Of a stretch of 64,000 bases of DNA, positions 54,582-63,870 are shown piece after piece. The notes under the pieces are model-generated. The model was not told the origin of the DNA. It searched no databases and worked only from the letters and a program-made list of their open reading frames with translations. A program made the translations under genes and the position numbers. The DNA comes from Acetobacter estunensis (lineage in GTDB: Bacteria > Pseudomonadota > Alphaproteobacteria > Acetobacterales > Acetobacteraceae), in assembly GCF_019083805.1 (NCBI RefSeq), contig NZ_JAHRDV010000005.1, positions 186,001-250,000 on the forward strand. Direction: 5' to 3'. The stretch's first letter is position 1. Every line of letters starts with the position of its first letter.

Positions 54582-57259
54582 GCGGCATGATCCTCACCAG
54601 CTTCGAGGTGGAGCAGGTCCGGCGCTTTGGCGCGTGTCATCGGTTGGACGGACTGGGACCGGGACTGAATCTGTTGGCCGCGCCTAATGAGGCGGGCAAG
54701 TCCACCTTGCTGGCGGCTCTCCGGGCGCTGTTTCTGCTGCGGTTTGGATCGAAAACGCAGGCCATTCGTGATCTTGCGCCACGCGATGGGGGCAGCCCGC
54801 GTATCCGTGCCGGGTTTACGTTGGGGAACGCAGCATATTGTTTTGAAAAACGCTTTCTGACGAAGGCCTTTGCGCGTTTGAATGGTGAAGGACGTACGTT
54901 GGAAGGCGATGACGCGGAAGCCCAGATCAACGATCTGCTCGGGCTGGATGCGGCCAAGCGCGGCGAGGTGGAAGGGCTGTTATCCACTTTGTGGGTGGGG
55001 CAGACACAGAGTTTCACGCCGCCCGAACTGTCGGAGGCCAGCCACCGGACCATCCAGTCCTGTCTTGCTGCCGATTTGGACGAGATCACGGGCGGTGCGG
55101 AGGCGGGACGCATCCTCGCGCGTGTCAGGAGCGATCTGGCGGAACTAGTCGATGGACGCCGCAAACCCAAGGGTCGCTACGCGGACGCGATCGAAGGCGA
55201 GGAGGCCGCCATCCAGCGCCTGCGGGATCTGGAAAACCGACGTGCGATGCTGGAACATGACATTGCCGATCTGGACCAGTGCACCCGCCTTCTGACCAAG
55301 GAAGCGGACCCGGCCCGGCAGCAGAGAGATCAGTCTGAACTGGAAAAGGCCCGTGCCCAGCGCGATGCGCTGATGCGCTTTGCCACTCGCGTGGCGGAGG
55401 GGAAGGCCGCGGTTCAGGAAGCGCAGCGTCTGGCGCAGCGGTGGCGTGATGAGCGTGCGCGGCGGCTTGAGCGCCGCACGACGCTGACGGCTCTCGGTCA
55501 TCGGCGGGACGAAGTGGCGGAGGCCGAACGGGCCGCGCAGATGCGTCTGACCCGCGCGGAGACCGTGCTCGCGGAAAAGCGGGCGCAACTGGCGCAGGCG
55601 GAAGAGAGGCTGGGACAGGCCGCCCACGCCACCCGCACAGTGGAGCAACAGGTCGAACGGCTTCGCCTGCGTGAGCAGCGTGACGATGTGAAGCGCAGGC
55701 TGGAGCGACTGGAACGCTTGCGCGATCAGGTGGCGCAGACGCGCGCCGCGTTGGGCGCCATCGCCGTGAACGAGGCGAAACTGCGCGAACTGACCGTAGC
55801 CGAACGCGCTGTGGAAACGGCGCAGGCCGCGTTGCAGGCTCAAGCCACGGTGCTGGATGTGACGCTGGACGCCGGGGCTTCCGCGCGCGTCATGCTCGAT
55901 GGGAAGCCGCTGGCGGATGGACGGATCAATCTGCTCGATCCGGCGGAGCTGCGTATCGAGGGGGTGGGCGTTTTTCGCATTGCACCGGCTGTCGGCGATC
56001 GGGCCAAAGGACAGGCCGCGCTGGACCGGGCGCGTCACGCGTTTGAAGCCGCGCTGGCCAGTGTGAAATGCGCTGACATGGTGGAGGTTCACGCCACCAT
56101 GGAGCGCCGTCGCCAGTTGGCCGTGACGTTGGGGGGCGCGGAAGAGGCTCTGAAGGGCACTTGCGCGGAACCGGGAGCAGGCGCCGCGTCGGATGTCGAG
56201 GGCGTGATGTCCCATCTGCGCGAACGGTTGGCAGCTTGCGATGCGGGTTTGACGGATGGCGTGGAGGAAGAAGGCCTGACAGCGGAGATGGCGCAGGCCC
56301 GGCTTATGGGCGCACGTGCGGCTGCGCTGGAGGCCGAGCAGGCCGTGGCGGCCGCGCGTCAGGCCGTGCTGGAACCCGATGGCGAGCATCGTCTGGCCGA
56401 GCGTCTGCTCACGGAGCGCCGCGCTGACAGCCGCACTGTGCGTGAACAGATGGAGCGTCTTGCGGCGGAAGACGAAATGGCGCGGGGCGAGATTCCCGAT
56501 GCCGATCTGGATGAGCGGCTGGACCGGGCGCAACAGGCGCTGGATCAGGCCGAGCGCGCTCTGGCACGATTGGATGAAGAGCGCCCCGACGGCAGCGAGG
56601 CGCTGCTGGATGCGTCCATACAGCGTCTGGAAGAGCGGATTTCCGGCAGTCGCCAGCGTCTGGCCGACTTGCAGCAACGTCGTGCTGCCCTGCTGGCCCG
56701 TGTGCAGGCGACAGAGGGCGAAGGTCTGGATGAAACCATTGACGCCACCCGCCGCGAGCGTGACCGGCATTGTTCCGCGCGAGAGGCGTGCGAGCGGGAG
56801 GTGGGTGCGCTCCGGCTTCTGGCTCGCGCGCTGGAAGAGGCCGAACGGTCCGTGACGGAGCGCTATCTCGCGCCGCTGACCCGTGCCGTGCAGCCAGCCA
56901 TCGAAATGCTGTTCCCCCGTGCCGCGACACGGTTCGGGACGGATTTCACGATTGAGGGGCTGGAGCGTGGACGCGGCGAGGAGACGCTGGATTCGCTGTC
57001 CGACGGCACGCGCGAGCAGATTTCCGTTCTTGTGCGGCTGGGGCTGGCCGATCTTCTGCTGGCGCGGGGCCGTCCGGCGATGCTGGTGCTCGATGACGCG
57101 CTGTGTTTCTCGGACGCGGCAAGGCTGGAGACGATGTTCAACATTCTCGCGGAAGCGTCCCGACGGATGCAGATCATCGTCATGACCTGCCGCGCGGAAG
57201 CGTTCTCCCCTCTCTCGGCGCGGGAACTGCGGCTGAGCGTTGCAGACATGCCAGCCTGA
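54578..57259 (+). CDS. SbcC/YhaN-like SMC-type ATPase
   Basis: Protein of 893 residues with the architecture of SbcC/Rad50-like DNA repair ATPases: N-terminal Walker A in APNEAGKSTLLAALRALF near residue 35, two long coiled-coil arms (about residues 200-700, rich in Glu, Arg, Ala and Leu), and C-terminal LSDGTREQISVLVRLGLADLLL with LVLDDALCFSD, the signature and Walker B. No zinc hook (CxxC) is evident at the middle. It overlaps the phosphoesterase gene (ATGA). The YhaN/YhaO-type pair trims DNA ends; the name given is by resemblance. Confidence 0.85.
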   Translation: MSGMILTSFEVEQVRRFGACHRLDGLGPGLNLLAAPNEAGKSTLLAALRALFLLRFGSKTQAIRDLAPRDGGSPRIRAGFTLGNAAYCFEKRFLTKAFARLNGEGRTLEGDDAEAQINDLLGLDAAKRGEVEGLLSTLWVGQTQSFTPPELSEASHRTIQSCLAADLDEITGGAEAGRILARVRSDLAELVDGRRKPKGRYADAIEGEEAAIQRLRDLENRRAMLEHDIADLDQCTRLLTKEADPARQQRDQSELEKARAQRDALMRFATRVAEGKAAVQEAQRLAQRWRDERARRLERRTTLTALGHRRDEVAEAERAAQMRLTRAETVLAEKRAQLAQAEERLGQAAHATRTVEQQVERLRLREQRDDVKRRLERLERLRDQVAQTRAALGAIAVNEAKLRELTVAERAVETAQAALQAQATVLDVTLDAGASARVMLDGKPLADGRINLLDPAELRIEGVGVFRIAPAVGDRAKGQAALDRARHAFEAALASVKCADMVEVHATMERRRQLAVTLGGAEEALKGTCAEPGAGAASDVEGVMSHLRERLAACDAGLTDGVEEEGLTAEMAQARLMGARAAALEAEQAVAAARQAVLEPDGEHRLAERLLTERRADSRTVREQMERLAAEDEMARGEIPDADLDERLDRAQQALDQAERALARLDEERPDGSEALLDASIQRLEERISGSRQRLADLQQRRAALLARVQATEGEGLDETIDATRRERDRHCSAREACEREVGALRLLARALEEAERSVTERYLAPLTRAVQPAIEMLFPRAATRFGTDFTIEGLERGRGEETLDSLSDGTREQISVLVRLGLADLLLARGRPAMLVLDDALCFSDAARLETMFNILAEASRRMQIIVMTCRAEAFSPLSARELRLSVADMPA

Positions 57260-57377
57260 GCAGGAATGGGCATCGGGTGTCGGCTGTGCGGATGACACGG
57301 GGCGGCGACGTTGCTAGAAGGCGCGCAACGCCCGGGCGCCGGGCGGGTTCCGGGGCAGCTCACGGGAATTTCGGCCG

Positions 57378-58310
57378 ATGAAGATCGTCGCTTGTAACAG
57401 CAACCTCCCCTTGGCCGAGGCCGTGGCAGCAGAGCTTGATATGTCGCTCTGCAACGTCTCGGTTCGCCGTTTTGCGGATATGGAGGTCTTTGTCGAGATC
57501 TTCGAGAATGTCCGGGGTGAGGACGTGTTTGTGGTGCAGAGCACCTGCACGCCCACCAATGACAATCTGATGGAACTGCTGATCATGCTCGACGCGCTGC
57601 GTCGCGGGTCGGCCCGTCGCATCACCGCTGTCATGCCGTATTTCGGCTATGCCCGGCAGGATCGCAAATCCGGTCCCCGCACGCCGATCAGCGCCAAGCT
57701 GGTGGCCAATCTTCTGGTCGAGGCCGGGGCGGACCGCGTGCTGACGCTGGATCTGCACGCCATGCAGATTCAGGGCTTCTTCGATATTCCAGTGGACAAT
57801 CTTTATGCCGCGCCGCTGTTCGTGCGTGACATAAAGGAGCGTTACGGCGACCGCGACCTGATGATCGTCTCGCCCGATGTGGGCGGTGTGGTCCGCGCCC
57901 GCCAGTTAGCCCAGCGCCTGAATACCGATCTGGCCATCATCGACAAGCGCCGTGAGCGCGCCGGTGTGTCCGAGGTCATGAACGTGATCGGGGACGTGAA
58001 GGGACGCCATTGTCTGCTGGTGGACGATATCGTGGACAGCGGCGGGTCGCTGTGCAACGCGGCGCAGGCCATCGTGGACAATGGCGCGGCGTCCGTCGGC
58101 GCGTATGTCACGCACGGCGTGCTGACGGGGCGTGCGGTCGAGCGTATTGGCGAGTCTCCGATCGAAATGCTAACGCTGACGAACAGCATCAAGGCGACCG
58201 AAGCAGTGGAAGCCGCGCACAATATCCGTCAGATCAGCATCGCGGGCCTGCTCGCGCGCGCCATGCGGGCCGTGTCGGACGAAAGCTCCGTCTCCTCGCT
58301 GTTCGACTGA
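57378..58310 (+). CDS. prs: ribose-phosphate pyrophosphokinase
   Basis: Makes PRPP from ribose-5-phosphate and ATP, the substrate of PurF and of histidine and pyrimidine synthesis. The 310-residue protein shows [40 protein letters not shown] (substrate and ATP binding), [18 protein letters not shown], and the PRPP loop [18 protein letters not shown]. Length is normal for class I. The ATG has GCAGCTCACGGGAATTTCGG upstream, without a strong ribosome site. The following gene starts 12 bases later. Confidence 0.96.
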   Translation: MKIVACNSNLPLAEAVAAELDMSLCNVSVRRFADMEVFVEIFENVRGEDVFVVQSTCTPTNDNLMELLIMLDALRRGSARRITAVMPYFGYARQDRKSGPRTPISAKLVANLLVEAGADRVLTLDLHAMQIQGFFDIPVDNLYAAPLFVRDIKERYGDRDLMIVSPDVGGVVRARQLAQRLNTDLAIIDKRRERAGVSEVMNVIGDVKGRHCLLVDDIVDSGGSLCNAAQAIVDNGAASVGAYVTHGVLTGRAVERIGESPIEMLTLTNSIKATEAVEAAHNIRQISIAGLLARAMRAVSDESSVSSLFD

Positions 58311-58322
58311 GGGAGAGACGCC

Positions 58323-58913
58323 GTGATTACGCCCACACCCTACTGGTATCTGCGTCACGGCGAGACGGACTGGAACCGTCAGGGACTCTCGCAAGGACGC
58401 ACGGACATTCCGCTCAACGCCACCGGCCTCGCGCAGGCCGAGGCGGCGGGACGGGCGCTGGTGGCCAATGCCACGGGCGATCTCAAGATCGCCCGTATCG
58501 TGTCCTCCCCCCTGTCACGAGCCCTGCGCACGGCTGAGGTCGCGGCGGACTGTCTGGCGCATGCCACGGGGCATCGTCCCCTCATCGGTATGGATGTCGG
58601 GCTGGAGGAAGTCTGTTTCGGAGAGCAGGAAGGCCAGCCGATGGGGGAGTGGTACGACGACTGGATTGAGGGGCATTACACCCCACCGGGCGCCGAACCG
58701 TTCGCTTTCCTACGTGACCGGGCCGTGGCCGCGCTCAATCGGGCGCTTGTCGGTCCGGATTTAGTGCTTGTGGTGGCCCATGGAGCGCTGTTCCGCGCCC
58801 TGCGCTCGGCCATGCATCTGCCGGCCAATGTGCGCCTTCCCAACGCCGTGCCTCTTCTTGTGGAGCCGCCGGTCGGGGGCGCTCCGGCGTGGACGCTGCG
58901 CCGCTTCGACTGA
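58323..58913 (+). CDS. histidine phosphatase family protein (phosphoglycerate mutase-like)
   Basis: Phosphatase of 196 residues with the catalytic LRHGETDWN (His12) near the start, then DIPLNATGLAQAEAAGRAL and a second His in VLVVAHGALFRALRSAM. The spacing is that of the GpmB/CobC-like group; a true phosphoglycerate mutase is not proved. The start is GTG at 58323, shortly after prs, so it is likely co-transcribed. The substrate could be a sugar phosphate or nucleotide. Confidence 0.8.
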   Translation: MITPTPYWYLRHGETDWNRQGLSQGRTDIPLNATGLAQAEAAGRALVANATGDLKIARIVSSPLSRALRTAEVAADCLAHATGHRPLIGMDVGLEEVCFGEQEGQPMGEWYDDWIEGHYTPPGAEPFAFLRDRAVAALNRALVGPDLVLVVAHGALFRALRSAMHLPANVRLPNAVPLLVEPPVGGAPAWTLRRFD

Positions 58914-58920
58914 GATAGCG

Positions 58921-58940
58921 CTGCGCGTTGCAGCGCGCAG
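58921..58940. terminator. convergent hairpin
   Basis: CTGCGCG-TTGCAG-CGCGCAG lies between two convergent genes (stops at 58913 and 58953). There is no T run, but its position suits a stop for both directions. Confidence 0.4.
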
Positions 58941-58952
58941 CCTTGGGACGTT

Positions 58953-59192
58953 TCAGCCGAACAGTTTGACGGCCGCCGATCCGACAGCCGTGTCATTCTT
59001 GCTCTTGTCTTCGGAGGCGATCACGTTGCCCGTGCTGTCGAGGGCAATGGCGAAGGAACTGCCATGTCCACGGCTGTTGGACGCGCCGATGCCGGTGTCC
59101 GCCTGTTTGGCGGGCGACGCGGAACTGCGGCCGCGATGCTGGAGGGCGAGCAGATCGTGGCTGGTGCCGGTGATGCTGGCGGTTGTGCTCAT
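58953..59192 (-). CDS. small unknown protein
   Basis: A 79-residue protein that I do not recognise. It has a strong AAGGAG 6 bases before the ATG at 59192, which supports real translation. The sequence is Ser/Thr/Gly-rich (STTASITGTSHDLLALQ, then SNSRGHGSSFAIALDSTGN) with no Cys, no membrane helix and a net slight positive charge. It is divergent from the CHRD-domain gene, 133 bases away. Perhaps secreted or structural; no function is proposed. Confidence 0.55.
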   Translation of the reverse strand: MSTTASITGTSHDLLALQHRGRSSASPAKQADTGIGASNSRGHGSSFAIALDSTGNVIASEDKSKNDTAVGSAAVKLFG

Positions 59193-59325
59193 GACGTATC
59201 TCCTTGTCCGGCGCTGACCATGCGCCGCTGGAGTTAGCGAAACATGAATCGTTACATCAGGTATGAACGCCTGCAGGGCTGGGACGTTGGGACATCGGGA
59301 TATTCGTTTCCTGGGAGAAGCAGAC

Positions 59326-59757
59326 ATGCGAATGGGTCAGATAATTCCAGCGGCTTTCATGACCATCGGACTGACAGCCGCGTCGTTTGGCGCGGCACAG
59401 GCTGCGGACAAGGTGGAGTTCGGCGGCCTTTTTACAGGCGAGCACAGCGCGACGTCGCAACCCCATGGGGACGTTAAAGCCACGCTCGATCCGGACACCA
59501 ACAAACTGTCCTACAGCATCCGCTGGAAAGGTCTGAGCGGTCCCGTGCAGGCCGCTCATTTTCATGGTCCGGCCAGCCCGGATCAGGATGCGGATGTAAT
59601 CGCCCCGATCGATGGCCCGTATAACGAGCCGCTCAAGGGCACGGTTCAGCTCGACAGCGAGCAGGCGGCGGAAGTCATGAAGGGGCAGGTGTATGTGAAC
59701 CTGCACACTCAGGCGTTCCCCAATGGAGAAGCCCGCGCCCAGCTTATGAAGCAGTGA
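59326..59757 (+). CDS. CHRD-domain secreted protein
   Basis: Periplasmic or extracellular protein of 143 residues. The N-terminal signal peptide ends near GAAQAADK (residue 24). A CHRD domain follows (GDVKATLDPDTNKLSYSIRWKGL, then AAHFHGPASPDQDADV and YVNLHTQAFPNGEARAQL), a domain first seen in chordin and found in many bacterial secreted proteins of unknown role. The ATG at 59326 has GGGAGAAG about 8 bases upstream; the longer frame is not needed. Function unknown. Confidence 0.8.
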   Translation: MRMGQIIPAAFMTIGLTAASFGAAQAADKVEFGGLFTGEHSATSQPHGDVKATLDPDTNKLSYSIRWKGLSGPVQAAHFHGPASPDQDADVIAPIDGPYNEPLKGTVQLDSEQAAEVMKGQVYVNLHTQAFPNGEARAQLMKQ

Positions 59758-59843
59758 CGCCTGTCAGAGAGGCGTGATCGTTTTTGGAAACGGATTATCT
59801 GTCAGAGGAATCAGGGTGAAGGGACCAGCGATCCCTTCCGGGT

Positions 59844-59858
59844 CCGGGCAGCGCCCGG
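59844..59858. terminator. short hairpin between convergent genes
   Basis: CCGGGC-AGC-GCCCGG lies between the CHRD gene and the convergent serB. There is no T tract, so it is only a weak candidate. Confidence 0.3.
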
Positions 59859-59879
59859 TAACCATCCTCTCTCGCGCGA

Positions 59880-60776
59880 TCAGACTTCCACAAAATCCGC
59901 GCGACGGTAGCCTTGAGCGAAGAGTGCTGCGCATAGCGTGCCGTGATCGATGCGATTGACGATCTCGCGTCGCACGGCGGGCTTGGCGTGGTAAGCTAGC
60001 CCGAGTCCGGCCGTGCGGAGCATGGGCAGGTCGTTCGCCCCGTCACCAATGGCCAGCGTTGCCGCAAACGGCGCATGGGCGGTGCAGGCAAGCCGCGTCA
60101 GATGCGCGAGCTTGCTGTCGGGGCCGAGGATCGGCTCCGAGACGGTGCCCGCCAGACGGTCTCCATGAATGTCGAGAGTATTGGCGTGATGTTCGGCAAA
60201 GCCACAGGCTTTCGCCACGCGGTCCGTGAACCATGTAAAGCCGCCCGAGACCAGCGCCGTGACAGCGCTGTTCGCCTTCATGGTAGCGACAAGCGTCTTC
60301 GCGCCCTTGTTGATGCGAACCTCTTTCCAGGCCTGTTCCAGCAGAGAGGCAGGCAGATCGTGCAGAAGGGCGACGCGGCTGCGCAGCGAGGTGGCGAAGT
60401 CGATCTCGCCGTTCATGGAACGACGAGTTACGGCGGCCACTTCGCCCCCTAAACCGGGGCGCAGGCTTTCGGCCTGAGCGGCGATGTCGTCCAGCGTTTC
60501 GTTGGCCACCATGGTGCTGTCCATGTCGGCCACGAGCACGCGCTTGCGTCGGTCTTCGCTTGGTCCATACAGCACGTCGATAAAACGGCTGGAAAGCGCG
60601 GTACGGATGGCGTCGATCTGCGCTGGTGTGAGTGGCGTGCAGGGGATATCCACGGCCTCGCCATCTGAGAGGGTGGCGGCCGTGCGTCCTGCGGCCAGCG
60701 TCGTGGCGAGATCGATGTCCTCACGTGTGAGGGTCGTGGCTTCGCGGTTGGCGACAAGTGTCAGGATGGCAGTCAT
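59880..60776 (-). CDS. serB: phosphoserine phosphatase SerB
   Basis: Last step of serine synthesis, HAD superfamily. The 298-residue protein has an N-terminal regulatory segment (about 1-75) and a catalytic domain with DMDSTMVANE (Asp84, Asp86), ALVSGGFTWF and AIGDGANDLPML. The long upstream frame to 61004 overlaps the divergent miaA region and is not supported, so ATG 60776 is chosen. It is divergent from miaA. Confidence 0.93.
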   Translation of the reverse strand: MTAILTLVANREATTLTREDIDLATTLAAGRTAATLSDGEAVDIPCTPLTPAQIDAIRTALSSRFIDVLYGPSEDRRKRVLVADMDSTMVANETLDDIAAQAESLRPGLGGEVAAVTRRSMNGEIDFATSLRSRVALLHDLPASLLEQAWKEVRINKGAKTLVATMKANSAVTALVSGGFTWFTDRVAKACGFAEHHANTLDIHGDRLAGTVSEPILGPDSKLAHLTRLACTAHAPFAATLAIGDGANDLPMLRTAGLGLAYHAKPAVRREIVNRIDHGTLCAALFAQGYRRADFVEV

Positions 60777-60852
60777 GATGTTCCTGCGTGTGGCAGGGTT
60801 GGCGGAAAGAGGCAAGCGGTTGGCGGATCGGGGCAAGCAGGGAGGCGGCACG

Positions 60853-61842
60853 GTGGAACGCGCGGCCGTGATCGTCGCGGGGCCGACCTGTTCGGGCAAG
60901 TCGGCGCTCGCACTCGCGCTGGGAGAGCGTCTGGCGGGAGTGCGATGGCGCGGCGGCACCATTATCAACGCGGATTCCATGCAGGTGTATCGTGATCTGC
61001 GCATCCTGACGGCCCGCCCGACACCGGAGGACGAAGCACGTCTGCCGCATCGTCTCTACGGCGTCAGTCCAGCGGCTGAGGCGCGCAGTGTCGCGTGGTG
61101 GCGCGAACAGGCTCTGGCCGCGATGGAAAAGGCATGGGCGGCGGGACGTCTGCCCATTCTGTGCGGCGGGACGGGCATGTATCTGCGCGCGCTCACCAAC
61201 GGTCTGGCCGAAGTGCCCGAGCCGACGGAGGCCGCCCGCGCTGAGGCTCGTGCGCTGGCCGCAGACCCGGCAACCCTGCACGTCCGGCTGGCGGAGGTGG
61301 ATCCCGCGACCGCCGCCACTCTCCGTCCGAGCGATCCGCAGCGTCTGGCGCGGGCGTGGGAAGTGTGGCGCAGCACGGGGAAAGGGCTTGTGTGGTGGCG
61401 CGCCCAGCCCGGCCTGCCTCCAGCGTCCTGTCGCTTTGTCATGGTGCGACTCGTACCCGAGCGGAAGGTGCTGCGGGAGGCCATCGTGCGCAGGTTTGCG
61501 GTGATGATGGAGCAGGGGGCGGTCGAGGAAGTGCGTGCTTTGATGGCGCAGGGGCTGGACCCCGCACTTCCCGCCATGCGCGCGCATGGCGTGCCGGAGC
61601 TCTCGGCCATGCTGCGCGGGGCGTTATCGCGCGAGGAAGCGGAGGAGCGCGCCGTGCTGGCCACAGGGCGTTACACCAAGCGGCAGGCGACATGGTTTGC
61701 TCACCAGAAATTGGTGGCGGATGAGAGTGAGTTTATAATCGGAAACAGATTCACTGATTCTACGCAATTTTCGGAAAGTCAGAACGAAGAAATCGTATCT
61801 TTTATTCTCAATCGGATTGACGCAGCGAGCGCACGGGCCTAA
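60853..61842 (+). CDS. miaA: tRNA dimethylallyltransferase MiaA
   Basis: Adds the dimethylallyl group to A37 of tRNAs that read U-starting codons. The 329-residue protein starts VERAAVIVAGPTCSGKSAL; the P-loop is GPTCSGKS at residues 10-17. GGTIINADSMQVYRDL, GGTGMYLRALTNGL and GRYTKRQATWF are the family's substrate and catalytic signatures. The GTG at 60853 has GGAGG 8 bases upstream and starts one turn before the P-loop; ATG at 60778 would overlap serB's start and add an odd lead. The last 40 residues are AT-rich in codons and poorly conserved. No hfq follows within the window. Confidence 0.93.
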   Translation: MERAAVIVAGPTCSGKSALALALGERLAGVRWRGGTIINADSMQVYRDLRILTARPTPEDEARLPHRLYGVSPAAEARSVAWWREQALAAMEKAWAAGRLPILCGGTGMYLRALTNGLAEVPEPTEAARAEARALAADPATLHVRLAEVDPATAATLRPSDPQRLARAWEVWRSTGKGLVWWRAQPGLPPASCRFVMVRLVPERKVLREAIVRRFAVMMEQGAVEEVRALMAQGLDPALPAMRAHGVPELSAMLRGALSREEAEERAVLATGRYTKRQATWFAHQKLVADESEFIIGNRFTDSTQFSESQNEEIVSFILNRIDAASARA

Positions 61843-61959
61843 ACCCGCACTCCACCCGCGCCATTGGGGTGTGGGCCACGGCCATGAATGTGTCCGGGAA
61901 CGTCCCGGTCCGGCCCCAGACAACCCGGCTTGGAGAGCGATGCCGGGGGAGATGACGCC

Positions 61960-63774
61960 ATGAACGCCACCACCAAGACAGATATGACCCTGCCCGAGGC
62001 CAGCACCGCGCTGACCGGTGCCGAGGTGCTCATGAAGGTCCTTGTGGATCAGGGCGTCGAGGTCATTTTCGGTTATCCGGGCGGGGCCGTCCTTCCCATT
62101 TATGACGCGCTGTTCCAGCAGGACCGCATTCGCCACATTCTGGTGCGTCACGAACAGGCGGCCGTGCATGCGGCTGAGGCCTATGCCCGTTCCACTGGCA
62201 AGGTGGGCGTGGTGCTGGTCACCAGCGGCCCCGGCGCGACCAATGCCGTGACCGGTCTTCTGGACGCGCTGATGGACTCCATCCCTGTCGTCTGTCTGAG
62301 CGGACAGGTGCCGGTGTCCCTGATCGGCAACGATGCGTTTCAGGAAGCCGACACGACAGGCATCACGCGCCCGGTCACGAAATACAATTATCTGGTCAAG
62401 CGTCCGGAGGATCTGGCGTCCACCGTGCATGAAGCATTCACGGTGGCCCGCACGGGCCGTCCGGGGCCGGTGTTGGTGGATCTGCCCAAGAACATCACCG
62501 TAGGGCCGGCGCCTTATGAGCCGCCGGGCGGCCCGGAGCGTGCGTCCTATCGTCCGCGCACGGAGCCGGATCACGATGCTGTAGCACGTGCTGTTGCGGC
62601 TATGGTGAAAGCCAAGCGCCCGCTGTTCTATGTGGGCGGCGGCGTGGTAAACGCGGGGCCGAAAGCCAGCGAGGATCTGACGGCGCTGGTGCATGAGACG
62701 GGCTTTCCCTGCACCGCCACGCTGATGGGGCTCGGTGCCTTTCCGGGCAGCGACAAGCAGTTCCTCGGTATGCTGGGGATGCACGGCACGTATGAGGCCA
62801 ATCTGGCCACACATGACTGCGATGTGCTGATCGCGCTCGGCTCGCGCTTCGATGATCGTGTCACGGGGCGCGTGGATGCGTTCTCACCGCATTCCTTCAA
62901 AATCCATGCCGACATCGATCCGTCGCAGATCAACAAGATCATTCGTGTGGACGTGCCGATCGTGGGCGATGCCGGGCGCACCATCGAACTGATGCGTGAG
63001 GAGTGGAAGAAACAGACGGCCAAGCCCGATGCGGAGGCGCTGAAGGCGTGGTGGGCGCGGATCAAGGCGTGGCGCGCGCTCGATTGTCTGCGCTTCACGC
63101 AGGATCCGTCCCCCGATGCCGTCATTAAGCCGCAGCAGGCCATCCGCCGCATCCATGAGCTGGCAGTCGAGACGGGCCGTGAGACCTTCGTGAGCACGGA
63201 AGTGGGCCAGCACCAGATGTGGGCGGCGCAGTTCTTCAGCTTCGAGAAGCCCAATCACTGGCTGACCTCAGGCGGACTGGGCACGATGGGCTATGGCCTG
63301 CCGGCTGCGATGGGTGCGCAGGTAGCGCATCCGGACGCGCTGGTGATCGATGTGGCGGGTGAAGCCTCGACCCTGATGAACATTCAGGAACTGGGGACGA
63401 TCGCGCAGTATCGCCTTCCGGTGAAAATCTTCATCATCAACAACCACTATATGGGCATGGTCCGGCAGTGGCAGGAACTGCTCCACGGTTCGCGCTATTC
63501 CGAAAGCTACAGCGCGGCTCTGCCTGATTTCGTGAAGCTGGCGGACAGTTTCCATGCAAAGGGATTCCGCGCCACGAAACTGAGCGAACTGGATGACACG
63601 ATCCGCGCGGCTCTTGCGCATGAGGGTGCTGCGGTGATCGACATCTGCGTGGCCGAAGGGGAGAACTGCTTCCCAATGATCCCCTCAGGGGCCGCGCATA
63701 ACGAGATGATCCTTGGTCCGGAGCAGGAAGAAAAAGGCGCGGGCATCACGGATGAGGGGCGGATGCTCGTCTGA
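61960..63774 (+). CDS. ilvB: acetolactate synthase large subunit
   Basis: Thiamine-diphosphate enzyme that starts branched-chain amino acid synthesis, joining pyruvate units or pyruvate and 2-oxobutyrate. The 604-residue protein has GYPGGAVLPIYDAL, the catalytic-Glu region HEQAAVHAAEAYAR, LVDLPKNIT and TSGGLGTMGYGLPAAMGAQ. The thiamine-diphosphate loop reads AGEASTLMN, with Glu where the usual GDGS-type motif has Asp. GGGGGAG precedes ATG 61960. Its small subunit gene starts 97 bases later, past a strong terminator. ilvD is 46 kb away. Could equally be called ilvI. Confidence 0.94.
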   Translation: MNATTKTDMTLPEASTALTGAEVLMKVLVDQGVEVIFGYPGGAVLPIYDALFQQDRIRHILVRHEQAAVHAAEAYARSTGKVGVVLVTSGPGATNAVTGLLDALMDSIPVVCLSGQVPVSLIGNDAFQEADTTGITRPVTKYNYLVKRPEDLASTVHEAFTVARTGRPGPVLVDLPKNITVGPAPYEPPGGPERASYRPRTEPDHDAVARAVAAMVKAKRPLFYVGGGVVNAGPKASEDLTALVHETGFPCTATLMGLGAFPGSDKQFLGMLGMHGTYEANLATHDCDVLIALGSRFDDRVTGRVDAFSPHSFKIHADIDPSQINKIIRVDVPIVGDAGRTIELMREEWKKQTAKPDAEALKAWWARIKAWRALDCLRFTQDPSPDAVIKPQQAIRRIHELAVETGRETFVSTEVGQHQMWAAQFFSFEKPNHWLTSGGLGTMGYGLPAAMGAQVAHPDALVIDVAGEASTLMNIQELGTIAQYRLPVKIFIINNHYMGMVRQWQELLHGSRYSESYSAALPDFVKLADSFHAKGFRATKLSELDDTIRAALAHEGAAVIDICVAEGENCFPMIPSGAAHNEMILGPEQEEKGAGITDEGRMLV

Positions 63775-63786
63775 CATGAACCCGTC

Positions 63787-63820
63787 GGGACCGCCCTGCA
63801 CGGGCGGTCCCTTTTCTTTT
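63787..63820 (+). terminator. strong intrinsic terminator between ilvB and ilvN-type genes
   Basis: GGGACCGCCC at 63787-63796 pairs perfectly with GGGCGGTCCC at 63802-63811 around TGCAC, followed by TTTTCTTTT. It starts 13 bases after the ilvB stop and 84 before the next ATG, so readthrough into the small subunit gene must be limited or attenuated. Confidence 0.9.
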
Positions 63821-63870
63821 GCCCGCGCGGCCTATACAGCCGCACCGATGTCGCAGCGGATGTTGAGTCC

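Noticed and set aside
55145-57298. Minus-strand open frame of 717 codons over the SMC-like gene
   Set aside because: Antisense to a clear ATPase with coiled coils; no motif of its own.
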